A stretch of DNA of 64,000 nucleotides, from assembly GCA_029851415.1 (NCBI GenBank), contig CM056744.1, forward strand, positions 11,105,268 to 11,169,267, given 5' to 3'. The notes beneath the pieces were generated by a model, which saw only the letters and a list, made by a program, of their open reading frames with translations, did not search any database and was not told the DNA's origin. This stretch comes from Eretmocerus hayati (taxonomy: Eukaryota; Arthropoda; Insecta; Hymenoptera; Aphelinidae). Both the position numbers and the translations under genes were made by a program. Shown here piece after piece: positions 43,391-53,390 of this stretch; position 1 is the stretch's first letter; every line of letters starts with the position of its first letter.

Positions 43391-44338
43391 ATATGGGTGA
43401 TTATGAGATAACTTAGGTATTTCGAGGGCAAAAACGGCGGGGGTCGGGATTTGGACCTAAAATTGACTAATCGAAATATAGCTGCAATCTGACTGCTCAT
43501 AGGTGTTTTCCAATCTATCTGACATCCAAAAACAATTCCAAAACGGGCATAGACGTTAGTCAATCTATGTAAAAGATATGAGCAATTTTCGGTATATTTC
43601 TGCCACGGTAAGGGCAGCCTCGGTAAGGACATTTTGGCATGAAAAGTGATCTCAAAGGCGTGAATCGAAATGGATCGTTTTTTCCGAATACATGGCCTAT
43701 TTTTACTGTGAGAGTAGGCTGTAAAAAAATTTCTGAATCTTGACGTTGCATAGTGTTCGAGAGCCAGTGACCAGAGTAAGGACAATTCTTATTTTGCAAC
43801 GGGAAAATTGTCCATAAATCATCGCGTGGGAAGCTGTTCACGTAATTCATCATTCCGCTGGTGGTGAAATTTTGTTCTTTGGTGTGTTAGGGATTAATTA
43901 CTGCCGTTATAGAGCCGTTCGGAGCAATTCGCAGGTCCAGAGTCGAATTATTGAGAAGTGTTTGAAAAATTTGCAAAACTCCATGACAGAATGTCGGTTA
44001 TATTTCAACTATTTTAAAATGAGACTTGATACTCGATTCGTACATAATATCACCTTTTCATAACCCGATTTTGATGTTTGAGTGGTACGAAATCGAGATT
44101 GAATGAATATCTCGGCAAAGTACATGATTGAAATGTGCAACTCCAGTTTAGGACATGCCACGGTAAGGACATTTTGACAACTTTTGGTAACCTCAGGTCC
44201 ACATTAAACTTATAGTAGCATAATAACTTTGTATAAAGGTTAAAAATGCTTAAAGAAAAATCATATTTGGTCATTTAATATGAATGCGAGGCCAGGACAT
44301 CAAATGCATCTCAAATGTTATCTCAGAATCACCCATAT
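43391..44338 (-). mobile_element. Family B element, copy 2, uninterrupted
   Basis: It begins ATATGGGTGATTATGAGATA (43391) and ends with the inverted CAGAATCACCCATAT (44338). The 948 bp align in reverse orientation to 18061-18387 joined to 20103-20733. It carries a local duplication of the GGTAAGGGCAGCC region near 43608-43625. Frames 43306-43785 and 43560-43853 minus correspond to overlapping open frames in copy 1. Both frames change freely, so they are not taken as proteins. Confidence 0.8.
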
Positions 44339-44431
44339 GTGTCTGCGTAACCGTTATTATTTATTGATGACCAACTGTTTTTGCAGTAAAAATTATATGG
44401 CCAGATTCCTCTCACAGTTCTTAGTAATATT

Positions 44432-44650
44432 CTAAAAACAGAACCCGAAAAATCGGAAAATTGAGCTGAGAAAATGCAAAAAAACACGTGTCCATCGATA
44501 TCTCAGTTTCAACTTTCTGCACTTACGGTTTTCCTTACCTACGACAACAGATGTAAGGAGCTGCACAAAACCCGGATATCGTTCTGAATGAAGAAATGAA
44601 TGAATATTTGAATTTGAATTTATTTGAGCCCGGTTGATACAACTAGTACA
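44432..44650 (-). mobile_element. Possible LINE 3' end on the minus strand
   Basis: On the minus strand CGGGCTCAAATAAATTCAAA continues into ATTCAAATATTCATTCATTT, an AATAAA-containing simple-repeat tail typical of several insect non-LTR elements. The 5' boundary is not visible and no reverse transcriptase is present. Confidence 0.35.
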
Positions 44651-44954
44651 GAATATATAAATCATATATTACATATACTCTGCAGAGATGCAATCGCATC
44701 TGTACGCAGTCTGGTCCTATTGAAAACTTACAAAATAAAATAAATATAAGAATAGATCTCAAAAACTTTTAGTCTGTCATCAGATGTGAAGAGAACCGCC
44801 GTTATAAAGCGTTACATCAGTATTGTGATATATATCTGCGAATACCTTTTTTTTGCCAGCAATGAGACCTTTCACAAAATTTTTGATATGCAAATTCCCA
44901 AATGACTCAGATGTGAATGGTATGATATCGCCAAGTAATTATAATAATCAAACG

Positions 44955-45690
44955 CCCAGCCAAAATTTATCCGCCCGGATCCCGAGTATTGAGTTTTCTA
45001 AGTGTAAGGGATGAAGTATAATGGATGTTCGTATGGGTCATGGATGGTCCGATGGGTGACTGGATTCTGGGACGGTCGATGACATTAGGGTACGCATTGA
45101 GATGGTCTAGCACAGTTGGGAACTGCTTGATATAATCTAGATCCCTCTGATTTGGTCTGGAGTGGTCTAAAACGGCCTGACACGATCTAGGATGGTTTGG
45201 AATGGTTTGGGGCGATTTGGAACGTCCTGGTATAGTCTGGAATGGTTTTTGAATGGACTGAGACGGTTTGGTATGATCTAGAATGGTCTGTAATTGTCTT
45301 AAATGATTTCGAATGTTCTGGAACGGTCTGTAACGGTCTCATCTAGGCTCGAGGCTGGACTACGTTGGATTGGCTAAAATACAATACGTTTACATGTGGG
45401 TTATGTGTGAAGGGAGGGGTAAGATTCGGGAAGTAGATAGGTTGATGGTCTGGCGGGTGGGTGGACAGATTGGTGAGTAGATACCCAGACGGGCTGGTGA
45501 GTAATTGTAAGTATTAGCTACACCAGTTCAACACAATGTATTCTTTACGAACTTCATGAGAAACCTCTTCTTGATACCATCGATTGATCATTACTTATCA
45601 TCTTACAAATATCATTCCTGAAGCTATGTCTCTGACTTATCAAGAACATTAACGAACTCAATGAGTGGTAGTGAGAAACGCAATAAACCT
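44955..45690. repeat. Composite minisatellite repeat, fourth copy
   Basis: It has the same head (AATTTATCCGCCCGGATCCC), TCTGG.ACGG-like core (45060-45345) and tail (CTCTGACTTATCAAGAACAT, then GAGTGGTAGTGAGAAACGCA) as the tandem copies at 30675-33315, 11-14 kb away. Confidence 0.75.
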
Positions 45691-46222
45691 AGTCAGAATT
45701 CATCATTCGTCATGGACATTTATCAAACCTATTGGTGTAACTCGGTGTAATTGCTATCTCTAGATTTAATTCCAAAGAAAAAAAATTATCAGCCGTTCTG
45801 GAATCACCTACCGGATGCTCTTGTTGAATCAATTTTGAATGATCCATATCACTCTTCATAACTGGCCCCCCGCGAATATGAAATTAGTAATATATTGAGC
45901 CACTATCTAATTTCCACTATGAAAATATTCATGAGATAATGCTCCTATCAAATGATAGATAATACTCATTAGAACACAAAAGGATAAAAAATTCATAAGA
46001 GGGATACGTAGGATGAGATTCCAAACAAGAATATGACTCCATTCTATCATTTGATATTTTTCACTGACAAGAATCGTCTTACATCTTCATACAAGCCTTT
46101 ACTAGTTGATAACTATTGCAAATATGATCAGTGACTCTCTCCTCTTCGATCTAAAAAAATCATTCTTAAACCGAGTCGAATGGCTGAGCTAAGACTATAC
46201 GTATCAAAAATTCTTGTTTCAG
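45691..46222. other. Unassigned sequence upstream of candidate exon
   Basis: I searched here for a signal-peptide exon ending in phase 1 to start the defensin-like gene and found none. ATGs present open only short frames. Confidence 0.4.
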
Positions 46223-46402
46223 TATACTCGTGTACAGAAAGATAATGAATTAGTATCAGTGAGCTTTTTTTCATCGCCTGATCTTGACATCCTGATTAAC
46301 CATTTGCTGAGATATGAAGTTCCTCAAAATTTTACAATTTTGCATCAGTTCTGTACTTGTGATCAATTTTGTCAACGCTACAGGTACACAAATATAAAAT
46401 GA
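46223..46402 (+). CDS. Candidate terminal exon with CTCDQFC motif
   Basis: Following a good acceptor (AAATTCTTGTTTCAG) the frame is open for 59 codons to TGA. It reads FFSSPDLDILINHLLR, then FTILHQFCTCDQFCQRYR. A donor-like CTACAG/GTACAC near 46382 would truncate it in phase 2, which cannot join the defensin exon at 47988 (that needs phase 1). It is therefore probably the end of a separate small gene, or chance. A family A repeat begins immediately after its stop. Confidence 0.32.
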   Translation, partial: YTRVQKDNELVSVSFFSSPDLDILINHLLRYEVPQNFTILHQFCTCDQFCQRYRYTNIK

Positions 46403-46404
46403 TA

Positions 46405-47905
46405 TTAATTTCTTTGATGCAGTGCGCGTAAAAGATCACTTTGCGCAGTTTTCTGAGTTTCACTTCTGAGTGTTAGCACTTTATCAACAGTTATAATTCG
46501 ATACATGGGAGTGAAACCTGTATTCTGCATTCTCGTGATCATGTCAACCCTCGTCTGCGAGTTGAGCCGGAAACCCATCACTTGAACGCAAAAAAGTACT
46601 AAACCTATGTATTGAAATGTACTATTTATTTGCTGCATCACTGTGCGTGAAAGTGCACTTTGCGCACAGTTTGTCGACTTTTACCCACGTTTATCGAAAA
46701 GTATAGTTAGACACACGGGCGTAAAATCTAAGGTCAGTGTACCCAACTTGCCCCCATAAGCCATTTTCTTAATAACTTTGGCCCATCTCCATATTTTCTA
46801 ACGTACCTTAGCTCATTTTGAAGCTTGTCTTAAAACCTTCAGAATAAGTCAAGGGACATTCAATTTGAACCAACTAGAGCCAAACTGTTCGAATTCTCCC
46901 AAAAGGTGATTTTTGAGAGTTTACAAAAGTGTGTACCCAACTTGCCCTCATTAAGCCTTTTCCTTAATAACTTTGGTTTACTTCAACGATTTCCAACGTG
47001 CTCTAGCTCATTTTGAAGCTTGTTTACAGTCCTTCAAAATGCATTAAACTACGTCCAATTTGGATTAATTGGAGCCGAACTGTTTCAATTCTTCCGAAAG
47101 AAATGATGGAAATCGGCGATAAAGTGTTTTTATCGCCGTGCACGCACATTTGGAACTTTTCGGTGGTTCGAAACACTATTTCTGACCCATTTCGACGTGA
47201 TAAACACGTTCTGAGTGGTAAAAAGAATCGTTCTGCACGCCCTTTCAAGATAAACATATGGGGGCATGTTAGGTACACTCCGATGTTGGCATCCTTGTTT
47301 ACAAATCGTCTCCGTGTTTTACACATGAAACAGCTCCATATTCAAATTTTGCAATTTTGAAAGATGGATTTTGAAGGTCTTGAAACAAGAAATTGAATGC
47401 GCTAGGGTACGTCGAAATTGGTTGAACTCAAAGAATTTGACACCGAATTTACTGAAGGCGATTCCCACGGTGCTTTCTTAGCTAAGCAATCACGAAAAAT
47501 AGAAAAATCACTTTAGATTTTCTGGAGAACGCAGGAATGATTCGGGGTCGACGCAAACTACTTACTTTCTCATATTTCAACATAACAAACGTGAAAAAAA
47601 ATTGCCGGGAAGCCAAGGAGTGCCCATCCCCAATATTGGCATATGGGGGCAAGTTGGGTACACTTACCTAATTATTCGCATCCTCGTGATGATTCCGACC
47701 CTCGTCTGCGGCTCGGGCCGGAAACCCATCCCTTGGACACGAATAACACGTATCGAAATGTACTATTTCGATACACTGTACGTAAAAGTATACTTTGCGC
47801 ACAGTTTGGAGACTTCCACTCGTAGTTTATCAAAAACTTTAGTTCGATACACGGGAGTGAAGCCCATTTTTCGCCCTTGTATCGAAATGTACTATTGAAT
47901 TGAAG
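46405..47905. repeat. Family A modular repeat, copy 3, split by family D
   Basis: The flanks 46405-46731 and 47669-47905 carry the same modules as 24390-25640 (GCGCACAGTTTGTCGACTT, CTCGGGCCGGAAACCCATC, CGATACACGGG). They read continuously into each other once the family D element is removed. Confidence 0.7.
46732..47668. mobile_element. Family D element, copy 1, with TAA target duplication
   Basis: Ends GGTCAGTGTACCCAACTTGC (46732) and GCAAGTTGGGTACACTTACC (to 47668) are inverted. TAA flanks at 46729-46731 and 47669-47671, compatible with PIF/Harbinger-type TWA targets. The terminal block GTGTACCCAACTTGCCC recurs internally at about 46932 and, inverted, at about 47261. It has no transposase; opposed frames at 47013-47360 are not convincing. 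Copy 2 is at 55643-56454. Confidence 0.75.
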
Positions 47906-47987
47906 AGAACTGTGCAAAAATGTCCAGATCAAGATTTGGTGAATAGTCATTCATTCACGTGTCATATAATCTTAATGAATGTTACAG

Positions 47988-48972
47988 GATCTAGCATCGA
48001 CCGATTGAGTAAATTATTTGGAAACGATCAACGTAAGTACATGGAGTAATCTCAAATGTTGACGAATCTATCATTTCACATGACAAATTGTTTAACTCTT
48101 ACAATTTGACGTGCCTGGTTTCCAATACTCGTGGTGAAAGAATCAGATCATTTTCTAATGGTTCCAGAAATTATGACTGTATATCAGGCCTATTATACTT
48201 GTATTTTCGTGAAATATGGGAAGAACTGAACGATCTCAATTTCGTAAACTTGTCAATTGTAATCATCTTGGAATTAGTTGTCGAACTTTTTTGTATCAGA
48301 AAATTTTTCTGAGGCCGGGAAGTGAATTCTAAAATCAGCAAATAAACCAATGCATGCATGAGTTGATACAATTCACAAATAATAAGCACATTCTTTCCAG
48401 CTGTAGAACCATGGTGCATTCTACCCGGTTTCAGAATTATGGCACCCGCCTCAATCTGCAGAGTTTTCTGCCAGGATTTGGGCTATGTTCATGGATATTG
48501 CATAAACGACCAATGCGAATGCGTCCAACTAATTCCTTCGACTACCCAATTTTCTGCCGAGACAACAGTTTCAGACAGAGAAAGAAATCATCCAGATCAA
48601 GCAGGGCCTTCGGGAATTAATCATCTTGGGCATCTGAGTACTCATATCCAGACTTTGGTCAGAAAATTTGCATCTGAGCAAAATACCGCTTTGTCTGAAA
48701 TAATTTCAAATATGACAGAGCAACTTGGTGTAAGTACAGATTTTCTTCAGGGATTGATCGAGAAGCAGGCACGTGATTTGAGTGTATCGCAGAATATTAT
48801 TGAAGCTCAATTAAAGCATCGTTGGATAAATGATTTCGGAAGATCGCAATCTGTATCGAAAGATGATATCCCCATAAGCTCTATGAACTTGAGGATGAGT
48901 CTTTTCCAAATCAGTGACGAACACTGCTCATCAGTATCAGACACATTCAATATTTTTAAAATAGCGGTATGA
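47988..48972 (+). CDS. Defensin-like (CSalphabeta) peptide gene with long helical tail; 5' exon missing
   Basis: Two exons are seen. The first, 47988-48032, lies between acceptor AATGAATGTTACAG and donor CAAC/GTAAGT. Only one of its frames is open, and it ends in phase 1. The second, 48401-48972, follows TTCTTTCCAG and joins in that phase. Six cysteines at 48415-48522 are spaced C-x13-C-x3-C-x9-C-x4-C-x-C, with GYC before the fourth. This is the insect defensin pattern (CxxxC helix, GxC gamma-core, CxC strand). Exon 1 would be a propeptide; the signal-peptide exon is not found and probably lies before the transposons at 46405-47905. After the last cysteine the frame continues 149 residues, Ser/Thr-rich then likely helical (HIQTLVRKFA, FLQGLIEKQAR, IEAQLKHRW), with one more cysteine. 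Ordinary insect defensins end just after the sixth cysteine. The role is likely secreted antimicrobial or venom-like; the tail's role is unknown. Poly(A) signal at 49040. Confidence 0.62.
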
Positions 48973-49039
48973 AGTATTTTGTAGAATGGAAAAATTATGG
49001 TTTTTATTGGTAGGGCTCATTCCAGCAAACCTGTTGCAA

Positions 49040-49045
49040 AATAAA
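49040..49045 (+). terminator. Polyadenylation signal AATAAA
   Basis: AATAAA lies 68 nt after the stop codon of the defensin-like gene, a normal distance for an insect 3' UTR. Confidence 0.45.
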
Positions 49046-50218
49046 AGAGATTCAAAATGAGCTGTTTATGATGAGTGATGGTACTCTCAAGTCGTTCAAT
49101 TTATGAATATTGATCTAATCACCAGTGTTGTGGAAAAGTTATTTTGATTAGCTCGAACTAGAACATTATCATTTATTGTGCAATAAGAAATTATTCCTAT
49201 TATATTACATGCCATCAGTTATATTCTCCGTATTAAAATATCACAAATCCCTGGGATACATCATGAATAAGTTCTTGCACGTCTCTTACCATTTGATGCT
49301 CAAGGAATATTTATGATTAGCTATTTCAAAGGGCAATCTTTTCCATTGTTATAGGCTTCTTGAAAACCTCCACCTTGAATCTTTCTGTAAACAGACTGGC
49401 TTAAGTGGAAATAAAAACAACATAACACTCTGTCTTCGAAGAATACTATCTTACAAGCATTAACTATAGCAAACTCGAAATCTATCATGATACCCCGAAG
49501 ATAACAGTTGAGAATCCTGAGCCATCCAGCTGTATCAACAACGGCTCGTAAAACTTTCTCATACTGCACCGTCTTCGTCGGAGTCAGCGAAACGTATACG
49601 AGTGGGATAGTAAGGCCTTCGGATTTCCATCAGGATTCATTCGAGGTTTGTTTACAATACCCAAAATTGTGAATGGCTGAGTGAAGATTTCTGGACATAC
49701 CTGACGCAATTAATCACGCAGCGATTGAATTTTCTGATCGGCTTCAGCCAATAGCACTATGTCAGCAAATATTGCTGTTTCGTGTCATAAATCGAGTTGG
49801 ATTATACTCTAAGCTTTGAATTTCAAGCTTTGTATAGTTGCGAGGTTAACTAGGAATATTTTGATGCAAAGTGTAAGAGTGAGTCGGAATACATTGAAAA
49901 ATTTTGACTCTACGCTGAATTATAGTGCGTATCGCCACTCTCCATCAGATCTGGCCAATGGCGTAAAGATAATAAGGTGTGAGGCCCCGAGCGATTAAAA
50001 CGCATCGGCTACCGCGCAGACATGGCGGCCCACCAATGCCGTCCATATTGGATTTCTAGATGTTGAATAGAGTGCATGTGTGAGTGACTGACAACCAGCT
50101 GTCGTGCCGTGTTACTCAAATTTGCATGTTGCTCCACAAGTCCCACGTCTAATATCTTGGAAATGTTATATTGTTGTGTTGAGAATCAATGTGAACATAT
50201 AAGATCTGGCCTCTCAAG
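49046..50218. other. Unassigned; left half of a distant inverted repeat
   Basis: No gene is supported. About 90 bp near 49875-49965 match in reverse orientation 50880-50975 (both translate with SRNT..NFDSTL), bracketing the GC-rich block 50219-50835. Confidence 0.4.
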
Positions 50219-50835
50219 GTGACGAAAAATCTGCCGAGGTTAGTCGCCGACGCACTGGGTCAAAGTGTCCGATTGTATAGTCCTTTTTTTTCTTTTTCCT
50301 CTTTGATAGGTTGGGCAGGGGAAATCTTCATAGACACCCGCAAGAGTGTGGGTAGTGTGGGATTTACCCGAGAAAACTTGGTTACCTATCGACTAAAATC
50401 CCTCCCCGGAGCTCCCCAACCCGAAGGTTATAGTCCCAGAAGAAAGGAAGGAACAGAGAGTAGAGGAAAGATGAAAGATACAGGGAGGCTTGCAAAGAAG
50501 CGGGAGCCCTGAAGTGGACCAAGATGCCACTCAGGGCTTATACGCATACAGGCGAACAAGATGGTGGAAATACGCTCATGGATACTGTGGCTGAAGACCG
50601 AGGGCGGGGAGTTGTCGTGTGCTCCCGAGATACTAAGATCTCCCTTGCTGGAGGACTGGGGCCGGGGAGTGCGTCTGTCTCCCAGGACCAACTGAGGATC
50701 CTCCTCGCGGTTAACCGGGGCCGGGCAGTCGTTACTCTCCCAAGATCCGAAGTTCTACTTTGCGGGGGGTGTCTAGTCCTTGAACGGCTTCACATATGTA
50801 AGTCTTGCGCGCGCAAGGGCTTGCAAGAAAGCTGA
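50219..50835 (+). other. GC-rich block, probably part of the R1-like LINE
   Basis: This segment is clearly richer in GC than its flanks and holds two frames of about 100 codons (50219-50512, 50524-50835) without recognisable domains. It has the same strand and composition as the R1-like reverse transcriptase from 51470, so 5' UTR or ORF1 of that element is a plausible origin. The intervening 50836-51469 is AT-rich and carries a fold-back, suggesting a later insertion. Confidence 0.35.
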
Positions 50836-51202
50836 ATTCAACTCACTATTTCCATATGAAAATCGACTTGATAGATTCTCAGCCTACTGTTGGATACAAA
50901 TCTGACGAGGAATTTGACAAATTTGACGCGGAATAGCGAAACACACCATGATCTAGCGTAGAGTCAAAATTCTGCCATGTGTTTCTTGAAATGACAGATG
51001 AGCCAAATCCAGTAATCGTCACCTTCACTAAGGCTTGTGAGTACAGATGTAATTTGTGAGAAATGCCGGCGATGTAAAGCATCTACGAATTTACAAAATT
51101 TAATTCCTCCGCACATTCTACAACGTCAAAATTGGATATTTTTGCTATTTTTATTGAAGAATTTTTCCGACTTAAGGCCACGCGGTAGCCGTGTAAGCTA
51201 AA

Positions 51203-51344
51203 TTTTGTTCCAAGAATTCTCGAATTCTCTTGCGATTTGGGATATACGACGAGTTATGCCACAATTGTTATCATGTAACTTGAATGGCTCAACTCATCGT
51301 TTAGCTCAAATCGCAAGAGAATTAGAGAATTCTTGGAACAAAAA
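51203..51344. repeat. Fold-back of ~36-bp arms
   Basis: TTTTGTTCCAAGAATTCTCG (from 51203) and CTCTTGCGATTT pair with AAATCGCAAGAGAATTAGAG and TTCTTGGAACAAAA (to 51344), with three mismatches or so. An inner CGACGAGTTA/CAACTCATCG pair extends the stem. It is similar in layout to the fold-back at 21158-21286. Confidence 0.8.
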
Positions 51345-51469
51345 TGTGTGTATATTATAAGTTAGAATGTCCCAGGCGCCCAGTGGTTCCCACTTTTCTG
51401 CAATAATGTAATGATTTGGGCTGAACATTGAGTTTTCGAGAATAAATCGGACATCACTCATAGCGGCAA

Positions 51470-53390
51470 AGAGAATTCCGAATAGCGAAGCCCCTTGTCT
51501 GGACGGCATTCCAACCGAGGCTCCAAAACTGGTCCTCGTGTACAAGCCAGCTTCACTTCTGAACCTCTCCAAAGCATGCCTGAGCGTGAGTGTTTTCCCT
51601 GACAAGTGGAAACGCCAGAAGCTGGTCTTGATACCAAAAGGTCAAGGAGGTCAACGCCCTTCCAGCATGCTAGACGATATCGAGAGAATACACAAGAGGG
51701 TGGTATTTAAAAGGGTGGGAAACGCTTACGAGCAGAGTGGCGGGCTATCACTGAGTCAGTTTGGATTCTGGAGAAGACGCAGCACGGTGCACGCAATCGT
51801 GACGGTTTATGAGCGGGTGCAATTGGCGGTAGAAAGCCCATGTAAGGGGGAAAAGATTTTTGCGCCATCATTGCGTTAGACTTAAAGAACGCATTCAAGT
51901 GTGAGAGCTGGAAGCGCGTCCACAAATTCCAGGCAGGTGAGCGTGAACAAGAAGTATCTTTGTGTTCCCGAGCCCCCACGACAACAAACCAAAATACATA
52001 GAAGCAATGGAGAGATTGAGATAACTCAATATCAACACGCCACGCCTGCGCGCACCGCTCCCAACCTCCCATGTATTTCCGTCCGGTGGGACAAGGACAC
52101 GGGGACACGAGAATACTTCTCATCGAGGCCCTAGTGTGCCGCCTCAACTATTAGCCGTCACGAACGACTACTTGCGGAACGGTCGTCTTGTGCACAATAC
52201 TGACGAGAGAATAGAGGTTTCGGAATCGTCTGCCGGATTAGGAGTCTTCGGTACCACAGTCGGAACAACACCCAGTACCACAGTCTGTTGTCAGTCGGAT
52301 TGCCAAGAGGAGTGATAATAGTGACTTTCGCAGACGACGCGGGACTCGTAGCCGAAACCAATCAATTTCTAGATGGACACGCAAGCAAGGAACAGGTGCA
52401 AGCCCACGAGTAGATGATCAGTTAGCTCTTGAAGTTTGCTGTTAAGAAATGCAAAGCCATAAAGGTCACAAGGCGGAGAAAGTTGGATTTCCCGCGGTTT
52501 TACATCAACGGGAGGAGATTCTACGTAGGACAAAGCTGAAATACCTCGGTGTATGGTGCAACGACAAATGGTCGTTCAAGAAGCACATCCAGGAAGCCAT
52601 CCTAAAATCGAGCAGGGTCGGTGCGGCGCTACAGCGGCTGATGCCAAACATCGAAAGACCCAAGGAAAAGATGTGCGCATTCCTCAACACCGTGAGCTTT
52701 TCCATCACGCTCTATGGTGCACCTGTGTGGAGGGAAAGAGGAGAGATTTGAACCTGTCCATCAATGGGTAGTCCTGAGAAGCATCCGTGCTCATCAAATA
52801 TGCTTCTCCGCCTGCTTCTTCCACGTCTCCTGACACGGTGTGATGAGCGCCGAGTTGCACCCTACTGGGGATTTCACCCTTCCACCTTCTTGTTGGGGAG
52901 CGGGTGAGGGTCTAGGACTGTCAAAGAATGATCGGAGCTAAGAGAATCCTCATCTCGACGATGGAAGAGATCATTCGCAACAACGAGAAGGAATCGACTA
53001 TGGAACAGTGGCGAACGGAGTGGAATCCCCCATTCATCGACGGCAGGTGGACAAATCGGTTGATCCGAGATGTAGTCAAGTGAGCGGATAGTAGTACCAA
53101 TAGAGAAATGAACCATTGAAACACGGTTGACCCGTTGCCTATTATCTGACCCGGAATAAGAAGAGGATGTCCCCAGCGTGCCAGTCATTTTGCGAAAGCT
53201 TAGGCGATGGTAAGAACTAATGCAGTGACACTCAGAGAACTATGCGACCTTGACAAATGGCTGCATACACACATGACACCTCAGAACCTTATACCGTACC
53301 TGTTTGGGAACCAAGAGACATGGGATAGAGTCACTAGCTTGTATGGAGCCAGTAATGACCCTAAAGGAGGAGAATCAGAATAGATTGGAG
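51470..53390 (+). pseudogene. R1-clade non-LTR reverse transcriptase, decayed
   Basis: Successive frames spell the R1-type reverse transcriptase. APCLDGIPTEAPKL (51490) is followed by FPDKWKRQKLVLIPKGQ (51590), SQFGFWRRRSTVHAIV (51755) and ALDLKNAF (about 51868). Then come LPRGVIIVTFADDAGLVAE (52300-52350, carrying the catalytic FADD box), LKYLGVWCNDKWSFKKHI and ALQRLMPN (52530-52640), and ITLYGAPVW. The C-terminal part gives EQWRTEWNPPFIDGRWTNRL (53000) and LHTHMTPQNLIPYLF. Multiple frameshifts and stops make it inactive. It would have encoded endonuclease plus reverse transcriptase, but no endonuclease domain is found upstream. R1 elements insert in rDNA, but related clade members insert elsewhere, and no rDNA flank is present here. 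Confidence 0.85.

Noticed and set aside
43306..43785. 159-codon minus-strand frame
   Set aside because: It runs from family B out across the element boundary into flanking DNA, and the homologous copy is interrupted.
47013..47360. 115-codon plus-strand and 100-codon minus-strand frames
   Set aside because: Both lie inside family D on opposite strands over the same bases, with no transposase motif.
51707..52147. 146-codon minus-strand frame
   Set aside because: It is a shadow of the R1-like reverse transcriptase on the plus strand.
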